Shown here in pieces: positions 49,586-58,625 of a stretch of DNA of 64,000 bases. The position numbers were made by a program, and so were the translations under genes. The notes under the pieces are model-generated. The model did not search any database. It was not told the DNA's origin and was given only the letters and a program-made list of their open reading frames with translations. Position 1 is the stretch's first letter. The number at the start of each line of letters is the position of its first letter. The stretch spans positions 1-64,000 of the forward strand of contig NZ_AULB01000012.1 of the NCBI RefSeq assembly GCF_000425065.1, in the 5' to 3' direction. Origin of the DNA: Actinomadura rifamycini DSM 43936. GTDB lineage: Bacteria; Actinomycetota; Actinomycetes; Streptosporangiales; Streptosporangiaceae.

Positions 49586-50026
49586 GGCGGTCCTTCCGAC
49601 GGTCGCGCGCGCATGGGCACGCGCGCGAGCGGCTTCCACCCCCCGCCGCCCGTGCCGTCCGAAGGCGGGACGGCCGCGGCCCGGAGCGGTCCGGGGCGCC
49701 GTGCGTCCCGCGTGCGGGGCGGCGCGGCGGCCCGGTGCACCGCTCTGGGGGTGCTTACGGGGAGCCACAATGCCCGAGGCCGAGGGCCGCTCCGCAACCG
49801 AAACGAGACATGAGCCGACGGAGACCGCGTTGTCAACTTCCCGGTGACGCCCCGGAAACCGCCGTCCGACCTGCGGTTCGGTGACGCTCTCCGGCACCCT
49901 GTGACCTTCGCCACAGATCAACTCACGGGCGCGCGTCGATCACGGTCGGTACAGGGCGGTGTGGCGCGGACGACACCGCCCCGGCGACCGCACGGTCACC
50001 GGGGCGGCACGCTGCGCGACGGCGGG
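49586..50026. promoter_or_regulatory. Intergenic region upstream of the transglycosylase gene
   Basis: 441 bases between two minus-strand genes. It contains the probable promoter at 49808-49836 and a ~220-base 5' leader that is rich in inverted repeats but matches no riboswitch I can recognise. In particular I do not see the conserved core of a cyclic-di-AMP riboswitch. No gene is convincing here. Confidence 0.4.
49808..49836 (-). promoter_or_regulatory. Candidate promoter of the transglycosylase gene
   Basis: On the minus strand TTGACA (49836-49831) and TCATGT (49813-49808) are separated by 17 bases. The -35 is consensus, the -10 is weak. A long untranslated leader of over 200 bases would follow. 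Confidence 0.45.
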
Positions 50027-51397
50027 TCAGCCCGTGACGTCGCCCAGCATGTCGGTCACCAGCTCGGCGATCGGCGAGCGCTCGGAGCGCGTCAGCGTCA
50101 TGTGCGCGAACAGCGGGTGGCCCTTCAAACGTTCCACCACCGCGGCGATGCCGTCGTGGCGGCCGACCCGCAGGTTGTCGCGCTGCGCCACGTCGTGCGT
50201 CAGCACCACCCGGGAGCCCGCGCCGATGCGCGACAGGACCGTGAGCAGCACGCCGCGCTCCAGCGACTGCGCCTCGTCGACGATGACGAACGAGTCGTGC
50301 AGCGACCGGCCGCGGATGTGGGTGAGCGGGAGCACCTCCAGCATCCCCCGGTCGAGGACCTCCTCGATGACGTCCGGGGTCGTGACGGCCGACAGCGTGT
50401 CGTAGACGGCCTGCGCCCACGGCGACATCTTGTCGTTCTCCGAGCCCGGCAGGTAGCCGAGCTCCTGCCCGCCGACCGCGTACAGCGGCCGGAAGACGAC
50501 GACCTTGCGGTGCCGCCGCCGCTCCAGCACGGCCTCCAGGCCCGCGCACAGCGCCAGCGCGGACTTCCCGGTGCCCGCGCGGCCGCCGAGCGAGACGATG
50601 CCGACGTCCTCGTCCATGAGCAGGTCGAGCGCGATCCGCTGCTCGGCGGACCGGCCGCGCAGCCCGAACACCTCCCGGTCGCCGCGCACCAGCTTCACCG
50701 ACTTGTCCGGCAGCGTGCGGCCGAGCGCGGACCCGCGCTCCGACAGCAGCCGGAGGCCGGTGTGGCACGGCAGGTCGCGCGCCTCCTCGATCTCGCCCCG
50801 GCCCGCCTCGAACAGGTCGTCGACGACGCCGCCCGGCAGCTCCAGCTCGCGCATCCCGGTCCAGCCGGACTCGACGACGGCGAGCTCGGCGCGGTACTCC
50901 TCGGCGGCCAGGCCGACGGCGGACGCCTTCACCCGCATCGGCAGGTCCTTGGAGACCAGGACGACGTCGCGGCCCTCGCGCGCGAGCCACCCGGCCACCG
51001 ACAGGATCCGGGTGTCGTTGTCGCCGAGCCGGAAGCCGTCCGGGAGGACGCTCGGGTCGGAGTGGTTCAGCTCGACGCGGAGCGTGCCGCCGACGTCGCC
51101 GTCCGGGCCCTCGATCGGCAGCGGCTCGTCCAGCCGGCCGTGCGCGAGCCGCAGGTCGTCCAGGGTGCGCAGCGCCTGCCGGGCGAAGTACCCGAGCTCG
51201 GGATGGTGCCGCTTGGCCTCGAGCTCGGAGATGACGACGATGGGGAGTACGACCTCGTGCTCGGCGAACCGGGTCATCGCCCCCGGGTCGGCGAGCAGGA
51301 CGCTGGTGTCGAGGACGTACGTGCGCCGCGTGTCCGGAACGGAGGTCCCGGAAGCGGTCCCGGTCGAGCCGGGGCGGCGCGCGGAGGTTGTGGCCAC
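50027..51397 (-). CDS. PIN-PhoH family protein (PhoH2)
   Basis: 456 residues from GTG 51397, with AGGGAGA upstream. Residues ~25-160 are a PIN nuclease domain ([40 protein letters not shown], the acidic metal ligands intact). Residues ~240-450 are a PhoH ATPase with Walker [14 protein letters not shown] and Walker [12 protein letters not shown]. The mycobacterial orthologue is an RNA helicase-RNase. The gene is monocistronic or co-transcribed with uppS, 111 bases upstream. Confidence 0.92.
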   Translation of the reverse strand: MATTSARRPGSTGTASGTSVPDTRRTYVLDTSVLLADPGAMTRFAEHEVVLPIVVISELEAKRHHPELGYFARQALRTLDDLRLAHGRLDEPLPIEGPDGDVGGTLRVELNHSDPSVLPDGFRLGDNDTRILSVAGWLAREGRDVVLVSKDLPMRVKASAVGLAAEEYRAELAVVESGWTGMRELELPGGVVDDLFEAGRGEIEEARDLPCHTGLRLLSERGSALGRTLPDKSVKLVRGDREVFGLRGRSAEQRIALDLLMDEDVGIVSLGGRAGTGKSALALCAGLEAVLERRRHRKVVVFRPLYAVGGQELGYLPGSENDKMSPWAQAVYDTLSAVTTPDVIEEVLDRGMLEVLPLTHIRGRSLHDSFVIVDEAQSLERGVLLTVLSRIGAGSRVVLTHDVAQRDNLRVGRHDGIAAVVERLKGHPLFAHMTLTRSERSPIAELVTDMLGDVTG

Positions 51398-51508
51398 TCG
51401 ATCTCCCTGACTATGGGGGAACTACCGGTGGCGCCGCAGTCCGCCCCCGTGCGGCCGCGTCCCCCGGTCCGGGGGCGGCCTTGGGCGGTGGGGGTCGGAG
51501 GCCGACCG

Positions 51509-52441
51509 TCAGGTACCGTAGCGCCGGTGCCGCGCGGCATACGAGCGTATGGCCCGCAGGAAGTCCACCTTGCGGAAGTCCGGCCAGTGGACCTCGCAGA
51601 AGTAGAACTCCGAGTGGGCGCTCTGCCAGAGCATGAAGCCGGAGAGACGCTGCTCCCCCGACGTGCGGATGACCAGGTCGGGGTCCGGCTGGCCGCGCGT
51701 GTAGAGATGCTCCGCGATGTGCTCCACGTCGAGGGACTCGGCGAGTTCCTCGATGCTGGTGCCACGGCTCGCCTGCTCGACGAGCAGAGAGCGCACCGCA
51801 TCAGCGATCTCACGCCTACCCCCATACCCAACCGCGACGTTCACAATCAGGCCCGGGGCGTTCGATGTGGCTTCGGCGGCGTCTTTCAGGACGCGGGCGG
51901 TCTCGGCGGGCAGCAGATCGAGGGCGCCGACCGGCTTGACGTGCCATCCCTCGGCGGCCAGGCCGCGGACGGTGTTCTCGATGATCCGCAGCAGCGGTTC
52001 GAGTTCGTTCGCGGGGCGGTTGAGGTTGTCGGTCGACAGCAGCCAGAGCGTGACCAGCTCGACGCCCGCCTCGGTGCTCCAGTGCAGCAGCTCGGAGATC
52101 TTCCGGGCGCCGGCCTGGTGCCCGGTGTTGACGTCGGCGAGGCCCATCGACCGGGCCCAGCGCCGGTTGCCGTCCAGGATGACGCCGACGTGGCGGGGCG
52201 TGACGTCGGTCGGCAGGGACGACTCGACGCGGCGCTCGTAGATCCGGTAGACGACGTCGCGGAACGCCGCGTACGGGCCGCTGCGGCGGACCGCGGTGGA
52301 CAGCGGGCCGTCGCCGGTGCCGGCGCCCGCGATGCGCTCGCGCACGGCGTCCCCGCCCTTGCGGCCCCCGCCCAGGGGGCCTCCGCGCACGCGGTCCCCG
52401 CGCGCGCCGTCCCGGTTCCTGCGCGTTCGCCGAATCCCCAT
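51509..52441 (-). CDS. Polyprenyl diphosphate synthase (cis-isoprenyl transferase)
   Basis: 310 residues from ATG 52441, with GAAGGGA eight bases upstream; the Arg-rich frame before it is discounted. The active-site motif GVILDGNRRWARSMG contains the catalytic Asp; later motifs are TLWLLSTDNLNRP, VAVGYGGRREI and PDLVIRTSGEQRLSGFMLW. The family condenses IPP in cis to make polyprenyl carriers for cell-wall assembly. The N-terminal ~65 residues are basic and Gly-rich, an extension seen in actinobacterial members. Chain length cannot be judged by eye. It uses the IPP supplied through IspH. Confidence 0.93.
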   Translation of the reverse strand: MGIRRTRRNRDGARGDRVRGGPLGGGRKGGDAVRERIAGAGTGDGPLSTAVRRSGPYAAFRDVVYRIYERRVESSLPTDVTPRHVGVILDGNRRWARSMGLADVNTGHQAGARKISELLHWSTEAGVELVTLWLLSTDNLNRPANELEPLLRIIENTVRGLAAEGWHVKPVGALDLLPAETARVLKDAAEATSNAPGLIVNVAVGYGGRREIADAVRSLLVEQASRGTSIEELAESLDVEHIAEHLYTRGQPDPDLVIRTSGEQRLSGFMLWQSAHSEFYFCEVHWPDFRKVDFLRAIRSYAARHRRYGT

Positions 52442-52546
52442 GGTGGGCGTCCCTTCGAGCGGTCGTCCCGTGCGGGAAGGACGCTCAATTATGGCGCGAC
52501 GGCGGCACCTCTCCGGCACCTCTCCGGCCGTCCCGCTGCTCTGAGG

Positions 52547-53170
52547 CTAACGCGCGGGGCGCCGGTTTCGTCCGGTTCGGCCCGCTCCGGCCAAGCTCTG
52601 GACGGCCGGGATCGGACCGGTCCGGCGGGTCTGCGGGCGCCGCTGCAGGCGGTCGGCCTCGACGAGCAGGCCGTCCAGGAACCGGACCAGCTCGGTGGAG
52701 GTGAGGACGGCGCGGACGCCGCGGCCGCCCGCGCCCCACGCCTCCAGCACGGCGCGCCGCGCGACCCGCCAGCGCCCGGCGGCGGACTGCTGCCGCCCGA
52801 CCCACAGCGAGGACGTCCGCACGGTGCAGCGCAGCTCGCCGGTGCTCATCACGTCGCCGCGGTCGCGGTAGCGGAACGCGAACAGTTCGGGGCCGCGCGC
52901 GGCGGCGCCGTCCCGTCCGGCGTCCCGGCCGGGGAAGCGGTCGTCGGGGTCGGGCCAGCGGGCGGCCTGCGGGGAGCCGTCGGCGCGGGCGGCGGCCAGC
53001 CGGGCGGCGGCGTCGGCGAGGAAGTAGCCGCAGCGCTCCCCGACCGCGCCGAACACGGCGCCGTCGCGGCGCAGCTCGAGGGTGACCTCGTAGGGGGCGC
53101 CGCCGCGGTCGAACGACGGCACGGGCAGCACGGTGAGGGCGGAGCCGTCCAGGCAGCGCAGCGTCCTCAC
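52547..53170 (-). CDS. Unrecognised 207-residue protein
   Basis: Starts at GTG 53170, where AAGGGGGCC is suitably placed; a longer frame to 53242 is possible. No family is recognised. The sequence begins with strands (MRTLRCLDGSALTVLPV, YEVTLELRRDGAVFGAVGERCGYFLADAAARLAAA), has a variable Asp/Arg-rich loop, then FRYRDRGDVMSTGELRCTV and a long Arg-rich helical C-terminus. There are no membrane helices or signal peptide, so it is probably cytoplasmic. It is separated by about 100 bases from genes on either side. Confidence 0.6.
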   Translation of the reverse strand: MRTLRCLDGSALTVLPVPSFDRGGAPYEVTLELRRDGAVFGAVGERCGYFLADAAARLAAARADGSPQAARWPDPDDRFPGRDAGRDGAAARGPELFAFRYRDRGDVMSTGELRCTVRTSSLWVGRQQSAAGRWRVARRAVLEAWGAGGRGVRAVLTSTELVRFLDGLLVEADRLQRRPQTRRTGPIPAVQSLAGAGRTGRNRRPAR

Positions 53171-53306
53171 GCCCCCGGCCCCCTTCCGATCACGGCGGTA
53201 TCCCCGCACCCTAGGCGAGGTCACGACCATGATCACATCCACCGGAGCCCGGGATCGGGCAATGAAACCGCTCCGGCGGGTCGCGCCCGCGGGCCGGGGG
53301 CCGCGG

Positions 53307-53828
53307 TCAGGGCTTGGGACCGGCGGCGCGGGCGCGCTCGACGTGCTCGAGGGCGGCGCGCAGCTCGGTCAGCCACTCGTCGGTGTTGCGGCCGACGAGC
53401 CGGACGCACCAGGCGAGCGCGTCGCTGCGGCTGCGGGCGACGCCGGCCTCGACGAGGGTGTCCAGGACGCGGCGCTCGGGCTGCCGCAGCCGGGTCATGA
53501 CGGGCACGGACAGGGTGGTGAACATCTCCCGCTCCCCGCCGCAGTCGACGCCCCACGACACCTTGCGCCCGAACCGCCGCTCGGCCTCGCGCGCGATGGC
53601 GATGCGCTCGTCGCGGGTGTCGGCCCGGAACCGCCGGACGTGCCCGGCGACGAGCGCGGCGCGCTCCGCCGCGGAGACGTCCGCGGCGGCGCCGGGTTCG
53701 CGGAGGCGGCCCACCACGCCCACCTCCTCGCGGTCGAGGACGATCTCGATCCTCCCCTCGAACCAGTCCTCCGGGAGCCGCCCGGAGAACCAGCCCCGCA
53801 GCTCCTCCACCGCTTCGCTCGTACTCAT
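53307..53828 (-). CDS. Unrecognised 173-residue protein, possible DNA-binding autoregulator
   Basis: Starts at ATG 53828. Residues 1-110 form an alpha/beta segment of unknown family (AVEELRGWFSGRLPEDWFEG, IEIVLDREEVGVVGRL, ERIAIAREAERRFGRKVSWG). Residues ~112-165 (VMTRLRQPERRVLDTLVEAG then ARSRSDALAWCVRLVG) have the strand-helix-helix pattern of ribbon-helix-helix proteins, with polar residues where DNA contacts occur. A perfect palindrome abuts the start codon. No ribosome-binding site is visible, so the mRNA may be leaderless. I am unsure of the function; the RHH reading is by pattern only. Confidence 0.65.
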   Translation of the reverse strand: MSTSEAVEELRGWFSGRLPEDWFEGRIEIVLDREEVGVVGRLREPGAAADVSAAERAALVAGHVRRFRADTRDERIAIAREAERRFGRKVSWGVDCGGEREMFTTLSVPVMTRLRQPERRVLDTLVEAGVARSRSDALAWCVRLVGRNTDEWLTELRAALEHVERARAAGPKP

Positions 53829-53842
53829 GTAATCAAAATTAC
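53829..53842. promoter_or_regulatory. Palindrome abutting a start codon
   Basis: GTAATCAAAATTAC has five-base perfect arms around a four-base centre, ends immediately before the ATG of the 53307-53828 gene, and is strikingly AT-rich here. Its place suggests an operator and/or -10 region. Confidence 0.55.
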
Positions 53843-53879
53843 AACCCTACGGGGGACGGCGCCAGCCACCCGGCCTTGA

Positions 53880-55760
53880 TCATTCCCGCGCGCCGACGGC
53901 CGCGGCCGGCCGCACGGCCGTCACGAGCCGGGCGGGCAGGGCGGTGGCGGCCAGGGCCGCCGCGCCGCCCAACGCCAGGACGGCCAGATGGGCGCCCGGC
54001 GGGACATGCGGGGCCCCGCCGGTCATCCCGCGCGCGAACGCGGTCAGGACGGCGAAGGCGATCGCGGTGCCGAGGACGCCCGCGACGAGCACCATCGAGC
54101 CGGTCTCCCAGCCGAGCATCCGCAGGAGCTGGCGGCGGGTCGCCCCGGCGAGGCGCAGCGCGGCCAGCTCGCGGGCCCGGTCCGCGGTCGCCATCGCGAG
54201 GGTGTTCACCACCGCGATGGCGGTGAACGCGATGATCAGGGCCATCGCGACATAGTTGACCTGGGCGTTCGCCGCGGCCCGCGCCTCGGCGAGGGCCCCC
54301 GCGCCGGCGGCCGGGACGCCGCCCGGGAGCGCGCCCGCGACGAGCAGGGTGCCGCGCGGGTCGTCGACGTGCGCGGCGACGACCTCGTGGGCGAGGGTGA
54401 GGTCGCCGAACCCGAGGCCGCGCCCGTACACCGCGACGACCGTCGGCTCGATCGGCGTGCCGTCGCCGAGCGTCAGCGGCAGCCGGTCCCCCGGCCCCAC
54501 GCCGAGCCGTCCGGCGGCCGTGGTGCTCACCGCGACCGTCGACGGCCCCAGAGCGTCGAGCGACCCCGCGCGGACGTCCAGGTCCAGGGTGTGCCGCAGG
54601 CCCTCCGGTGTCACGCCCTGGGCGGCGTAGTTCTCCAGGCCCACCCGGACCGTGCCGCGCACGACCTCGGTGACGGCGGTGACGCCGGGCGCCGCGCGCA
54701 GCTCCTCGGCCGCCGCGTGCGGCACGCGCGGGCCGACCACGTGGTCCGCGACCGTCCCCCGCTCCGCCTGCCGCGTCGCCGCGTGCCCGAGGGTCGTCTG
54801 CGCGAACAGGATCGTGGCGGTCAACCCGATCATGAGGGTGAGCGGGGTGACGACGGACGCGACCCGCCGCGCGTCCATCGCGAGGTTCGCCGCGGCGAGG
54901 TGCCCGCCGCCGGGGAGGCGCCGCAGCGGGACGGCGAGGACGGCGACGGCGGCGCGGGCCAGCGCGGGGCCGAGCAGCGCGACCGCGACCGTCCAGACGA
55001 GCGCGGTGAGGACCGTGACGGGACTCGACGCGGCCTCGGTGTCCAGGTTCGCGAGCACGAGCGTCAGGACCGCGCCGCCGGCCGCCGCGGCGAGCCCGGC
55101 GGCGACGCGCGGCGCGCCGAGGCGGGCCGGGCGCAGCGCCGCGTCCCCGAGTGCCTCGACCGGACGGACCCGCGCGGTGCGGCGCCCGGCGACGCGGGCG
55201 GCGGCGACGGCCGCGGCCGCGGTGGCGAGCACGGCGGCGAGCGGCGGGACCGGGCCGACGACCAGGTCGAGGTTCGGCGGGAGGGCGCCGAGGCCGCGGA
55301 ACCGGTCCCGCAGCCAGAAGGCGAGCGGGAGCCCGCAGGCCGCGCCGAGCGGCGCGGCGGCGAGCCCGACGAGCAGCGCCTCGCGGCCGATCATCCGGCG
55401 GACCTGCCGCGGCGTGGCCGCGACCGCGCGCAGCAGCGCGATCTCCCGCTCCCGCTGCCGCACCGACAGCGCGAACGTCCCGGACACGACGAGGACCGCG
55501 ACGAGCAGCGACGTGCCGCCGAGCGCGCCGCCCATGCTGATCAGGTCGATCCGCGCCTCCTCCGCGCCGAGGAACTCGGTCCTGCCCCGGTCCGTCCCGG
55601 TGCGGACGGTCGCGGACGTGCCGCGCACCGCGTCCCGCACCGCCCGTTCGGGGCCCCATGCGCCGATCGCCGCGACCCGGCCGTCCCGGCCGGCCAGGCG
55701 GCGGGCCTGCTCCGCCGAGAAGAACAGCGCGGCCTGGTGGTCTCTGACCTGGGCGTTCAC
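53880..55760 (-). pseudogene. FtsX-type ABC permease lacking its N-terminal part
   Basis: 626 residues from GTG 55760. Two FtsX permease blocks are present: first around residues 75-195 (LVAVLVVSGTFALSVRQREREIALLRAVA), then a long middle section with a MacB-like periplasmic domain and a final block near 505-620 (RARELAALRLAGATRRQLLR). Full-length proteins of this layout have an N-terminal helix and a first periplasmic domain of ~250 residues; here only the end of that domain remains. No N-terminal helix or signal precedes it, and no ATPase partner is adjacent. It may be a decaying remnant, though the remaining frame is intact and coding-like. A functional shorter variant cannot be excluded. 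Confidence 0.6.
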
Positions 55761-55841
55761 GGACCAGAGACGTGATCACCGGGCACCCGTGACCTCGTCA
55801 TGGGTCGTACCGTGACGGCGCCGGACTGATACACCTAAAGC

Positions 55842-56447
55842 GTGATCAAGGTGCTTCTGGCGGACGACCACCACGTCGTCCGCAGCGCCCTCGCCGCCCT
55901 GCTGAACCTGGAGCCCGACCTGGCCGTGGTCGCCGAGGTCGAGCGCGGCGACGAGGTGCTCCCGGCGGCGGCGCGGGCCGAACCGGACGTCGCCGTCCTC
56001 GACATCGGCATGCCGGGCATGGACGGGCTGGCGGCCGCGGCGGCCCTGCACGAGGCGGCGCCCGCGGTCGCCGTGCTCGTCCTGACCGGGCACGGCGGTC
56101 CGGGGCACCTGCGCCGGGCGCTGACCGCGCACGTGCGGGGCTTCCTGCTGAAGACGGCGCCGCCGGAGGAGCTCGCGGACGGCATCCGCAAGGTCGCGGC
56201 CGGGGAGCGGGTCCTCGACCCGCGGCTCGCGCTCACCGCGTGGGACCTCGCCGACAACCCGCTCACCCCCCGCGAGACCGACGTCCTGCGGCTCGCGGCC
56301 GAGGGCGCGGAGGCGCCGGAGATCGCCGCGCGGCTGCACCTGTCGGCTGGGACGGTCCGGAACTACCTGACGGCCGTCGTCGCGAAGCTCAACGCGCGCA
56401 ACCGCACGGACGCGGCCCGCATAGCGCGCGAGGCGGGCTGGCTCTGA
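55842..56447 (+). CDS. NarL/LuxR-type response regulator (DesR-like)
   Basis: 201 residues from GTG 55842. The receiver domain (1-115) has the acidic pair in VLLADDHHVV, phospho-acceptor Asp near 54 in VAVLDIGMPGMDG, Thr and Lys in VLVLTGHGG and GFLLKTAPP. The C-terminal LuxR helix-turn-helix (about 140-200) is intact (LTPRETDVLRLAAEG, RLHLSAGTVRNYL). Its cognate kinase is presumably the histidine kinase encoded convergently 22 bases away. It is divergent from the truncated permease, a possible former target. Confidence 0.93.
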   Translation: MIKVLLADDHHVVRSALAALLNLEPDLAVVAEVERGDEVLPAAARAEPDVAVLDIGMPGMDGLAAAAALHEAAPAVAVLVLTGHGGPGHLRRALTAHVRGFLLKTAPPEELADGIRKVAAGERVLDPRLALTAWDLADNPLTPRETDVLRLAAEGAEAPEIAARLHLSAGTVRNYLTAVVAKLNARNRTDAARIAREAGWL

Positions 56448-56469
56448 ACGCGCCCGCATCGGACGGGCG

Positions 56470-58464
56470 TCAGGCGGGGCTTGTGATGGTCGCTTCCAGC
56501 CGGAAGCGGCCTTCGCCGTCGGCGCGCGCGCTGAGCGTGCCCTGGTGCGAGGCCAGGCGGGTGGCGAGGTTGCCCAGGCCGGAGCCGGGCGGTGTGCGGG
56601 GCGCGCGCGGGTCGAGGCCGTCGTTCTCGACGGTGAGCCGCACCGTGGCGCCGTCCCCCGCCGTCGCGATGGCGCAGCGCCCGGCGCCGCTGTGGCGCAG
56701 CACGTTCGTCACCGCCTCCCGCAGGACCGTGCCGAGCACGGCCGACGCGGCCGCGTCCAGCTCCGGGTGCCGCAGGTCGGTCTCGACGTCCACGCCCGCG
56801 GCCCCCAGGACCGAGCGGGCCGACCGCACCTCGCCGTCCAGCGTCAGGCCGGCGGCGCCGCCCGCGGCCGCGGCCAGGTCGGCCCGCGCCCGCGCCGCCA
56901 TGTCGACGACCTCGGCCAGTTCGGCCCGCGCCCGCGCCGGGTCGGCGGCGGCCAGCCGCCGGACCAGCTCGCACTTCAGCAGGATCGCGGCGAGGGTGTG
57001 GCCGAGCAGGTCGTGCAGGTCGCGGGCCGCGCGCAGCCGTTCCTGGACGGTCGCGGCGCGGGCGAGCTCCTCCCCCGCCGCGCGCAGGTCGCGCACCGAC
57101 CGCGCCAGCTTGACCAGCCCGTACACCACCAGACCGGAGACGAGCGTGCTGACCGCGGCGTTGCCGGCGGCGGCCGCGCCGTGGCCGAGCAGGTGCGCGG
57201 CGGCCCCGGCGGCCGCCATCGCCGCCGCCACCGGGAGGACGGCCGCCCGCAGCGGCAGCGCGACCAGCAGGACGCCCGCGAGCAGGCCGGTCACGCCCAG
57301 CCCGAACGTCGCCACCGGTCCGGGCCAGGCGGCGGCCTCCCCGGAGAGCTGCAGCAGGAGCTTGCCGACGAAGGCGGCGACCACGGTCGCGAGCAGCGTC
57401 ACCGACATCCGGTAGGCGGTCCGGTCCGGCAGCGCCACCGGCCGCTCGCCCGCCGGGACGGCCGCGTCGACGGTGAACCGCCCGTCCGCGGCGAGCCCGG
57501 CGGCGAACGCGCCGCCCGCCGACCGGACGCGTTCCGCCGCGGGCGCGAGCGCCTTCGCGCCCTGGGCCGCCGTCCGGACGCCGTCGTTCGTCACGCGCAG
57601 CCGCACCAGGCCGCCGTCCTCCGAGGTCTCGATGGCGCAGTGCTCCGCGCGGCCCTCCCGGACGACGTCCGTGACCGCCTCGCGCAGGACGAGCGCCAGC
57701 AGCGCCCCGGCGGGCCCGAGGGGCTCGCGGTGGCCGCTGCGCACGTCCGTCCGGACGCCCGCCGCCTCGAGCAGCGCGCGCGCCGCCGCCGCCTCGGGGG
57801 CGAGGGACATGCTCCGGAAGTCGGCCGCCGCCGCGCGCGCGTCGTTGAGCGCCCGCCGGGCGACCGGGAGGACGGCGTCGATCTCGGCGGGCCGGTCGAG
57901 CGCCCGGCGGCTGCCCTCGGTGACGGCCGCCAGCCCCTCCCCGAGGCCCCGGTTCAGTTCCGCCGCGATCCGCAGCCGCTCCCGCTCGATCGCCGCCATC
58001 GTGAGCGGCAGCCGCGCCGCCGCCGTGTCGTCCACGCGCTCCGCCAGCCGGACGAGGCCGTAGACGACGAGGCCCATCAGCCCGATGGTGATCGCGGCGT
58101 CGGCGGGCGCCCCGCCCCGGGCGGCCTCGATCGCCGCGCCGGTCGCCACGACCGGGACGGCGAGCGCGCGGCCGCGCGACAGCAGCAGGGTCCCGGTCGG
58201 GAAGCCGAGGAGGCCCGCGGACGCGCCGCACGCGACCGCCCCGTACGCGAGCGCCGCCTGGGCGGCGGCCGTCGCGGCCGTCCGGGGGCCGCGCGGCCGT
58301 GCGAGGCGGGCCAGCGCGGCGGCGAGCACGCCGAGGACCAGGACGGCCGCGGCCGCCGCCGCGACCGGTCCGCCGGTGCGCGACGGCGCCGCGAGGACGT
58401 GGACGCCGGCGAAGGCGGCCATGACGGCACCGGCGATGAGCCGTGCGCGCCCGCTCTCGGACAC
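56470..58464 (-). CDS. Internally duplicated sensor histidine kinase, first half degenerate
   Basis: 664 residues made of two similar halves, each with about four to five membrane helices followed by a HisKA_3-like dimerisation helix and an HATPase domain. In the second half the key residues are intact: His484 in ARDLHDLLGH, Asn587 in REAVTNVLRH and the glycine box PGSGLGN near 626-631. In the first half the equivalents are Asn171 (AAELNRGLGE), Asp266 (REAVTDVVRE) and no glycine box. One chain thus resembles a covalent kinase-pseudokinase pair. The ATG at 58464 begins a clear membrane helix. It faces the response-regulator gene rather than forming an operon with it. Confidence 0.88.
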   Translation of the reverse strand: MSESGRARLIAGAVMAAFAGVHVLAAPSRTGGPVAAAAAAVLVLGVLAAALARLARPRGPRTAATAAAQAALAYGAVACGASAGLLGFPTGTLLLSRGRALAVPVVATGAAIEAARGGAPADAAITIGLMGLVVYGLVRLAERVDDTAAARLPLTMAAIERERLRIAAELNRGLGEGLAAVTEGSRRALDRPAEIDAVLPVARRALNDARAAAADFRSMSLAPEAAAARALLEAAGVRTDVRSGHREPLGPAGALLALVLREAVTDVVREGRAEHCAIETSEDGGLVRLRVTNDGVRTAAQGAKALAPAAERVRSAGGAFAAGLAADGRFTVDAAVPAGERPVALPDRTAYRMSVTLLATVVAAFVGKLLLQLSGEAAAWPGPVATFGLGVTGLLAGVLLVALPLRAAVLPVAAAMAAAGAAAHLLGHGAAAAGNAAVSTLVSGLVVYGLVKLARSVRDLRAAGEELARAATVQERLRAARDLHDLLGHTLAAILLKCELVRRLAAADPARARAELAEVVDMAARARADLAAAAGGAAGLTLDGEVRSARSVLGAAGVDVETDLRHPELDAAASAVLGTVLREAVTNVLRHSGAGRCAIATAGDGATVRLTVENDGLDPRAPRTPPGSGLGNLATRLASHQGTLSARADGEGRFRLEATITSPA

Positions 58465-58625
58465 CGGTTTCCTCCCGAAACGCCCCTGCCGGAGCAGTCT
58501 CCCACCCCCGCCTCCTGACGGTCAGGTGGGGAAGGAGCGGAAGAACGCGCTCGGCGGATCGCCCTCCGTGTCCGCGGCTTCTTGCGCTCCCGCAGCGGCG
58601 TTCCTCGGCCGCCCGCCGTGGCCCG

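Noticed and set aside
49586-49830. Possible cyclic-di-AMP riboswitch ahead of the transglycosylase gene
   Set aside because: Such elements often precede cell-wall hydrolase genes in actinobacteria, but I could not find the conserved core sequence here or ahead of the three NlpC/P60 genes. A covariance-model search would decide.
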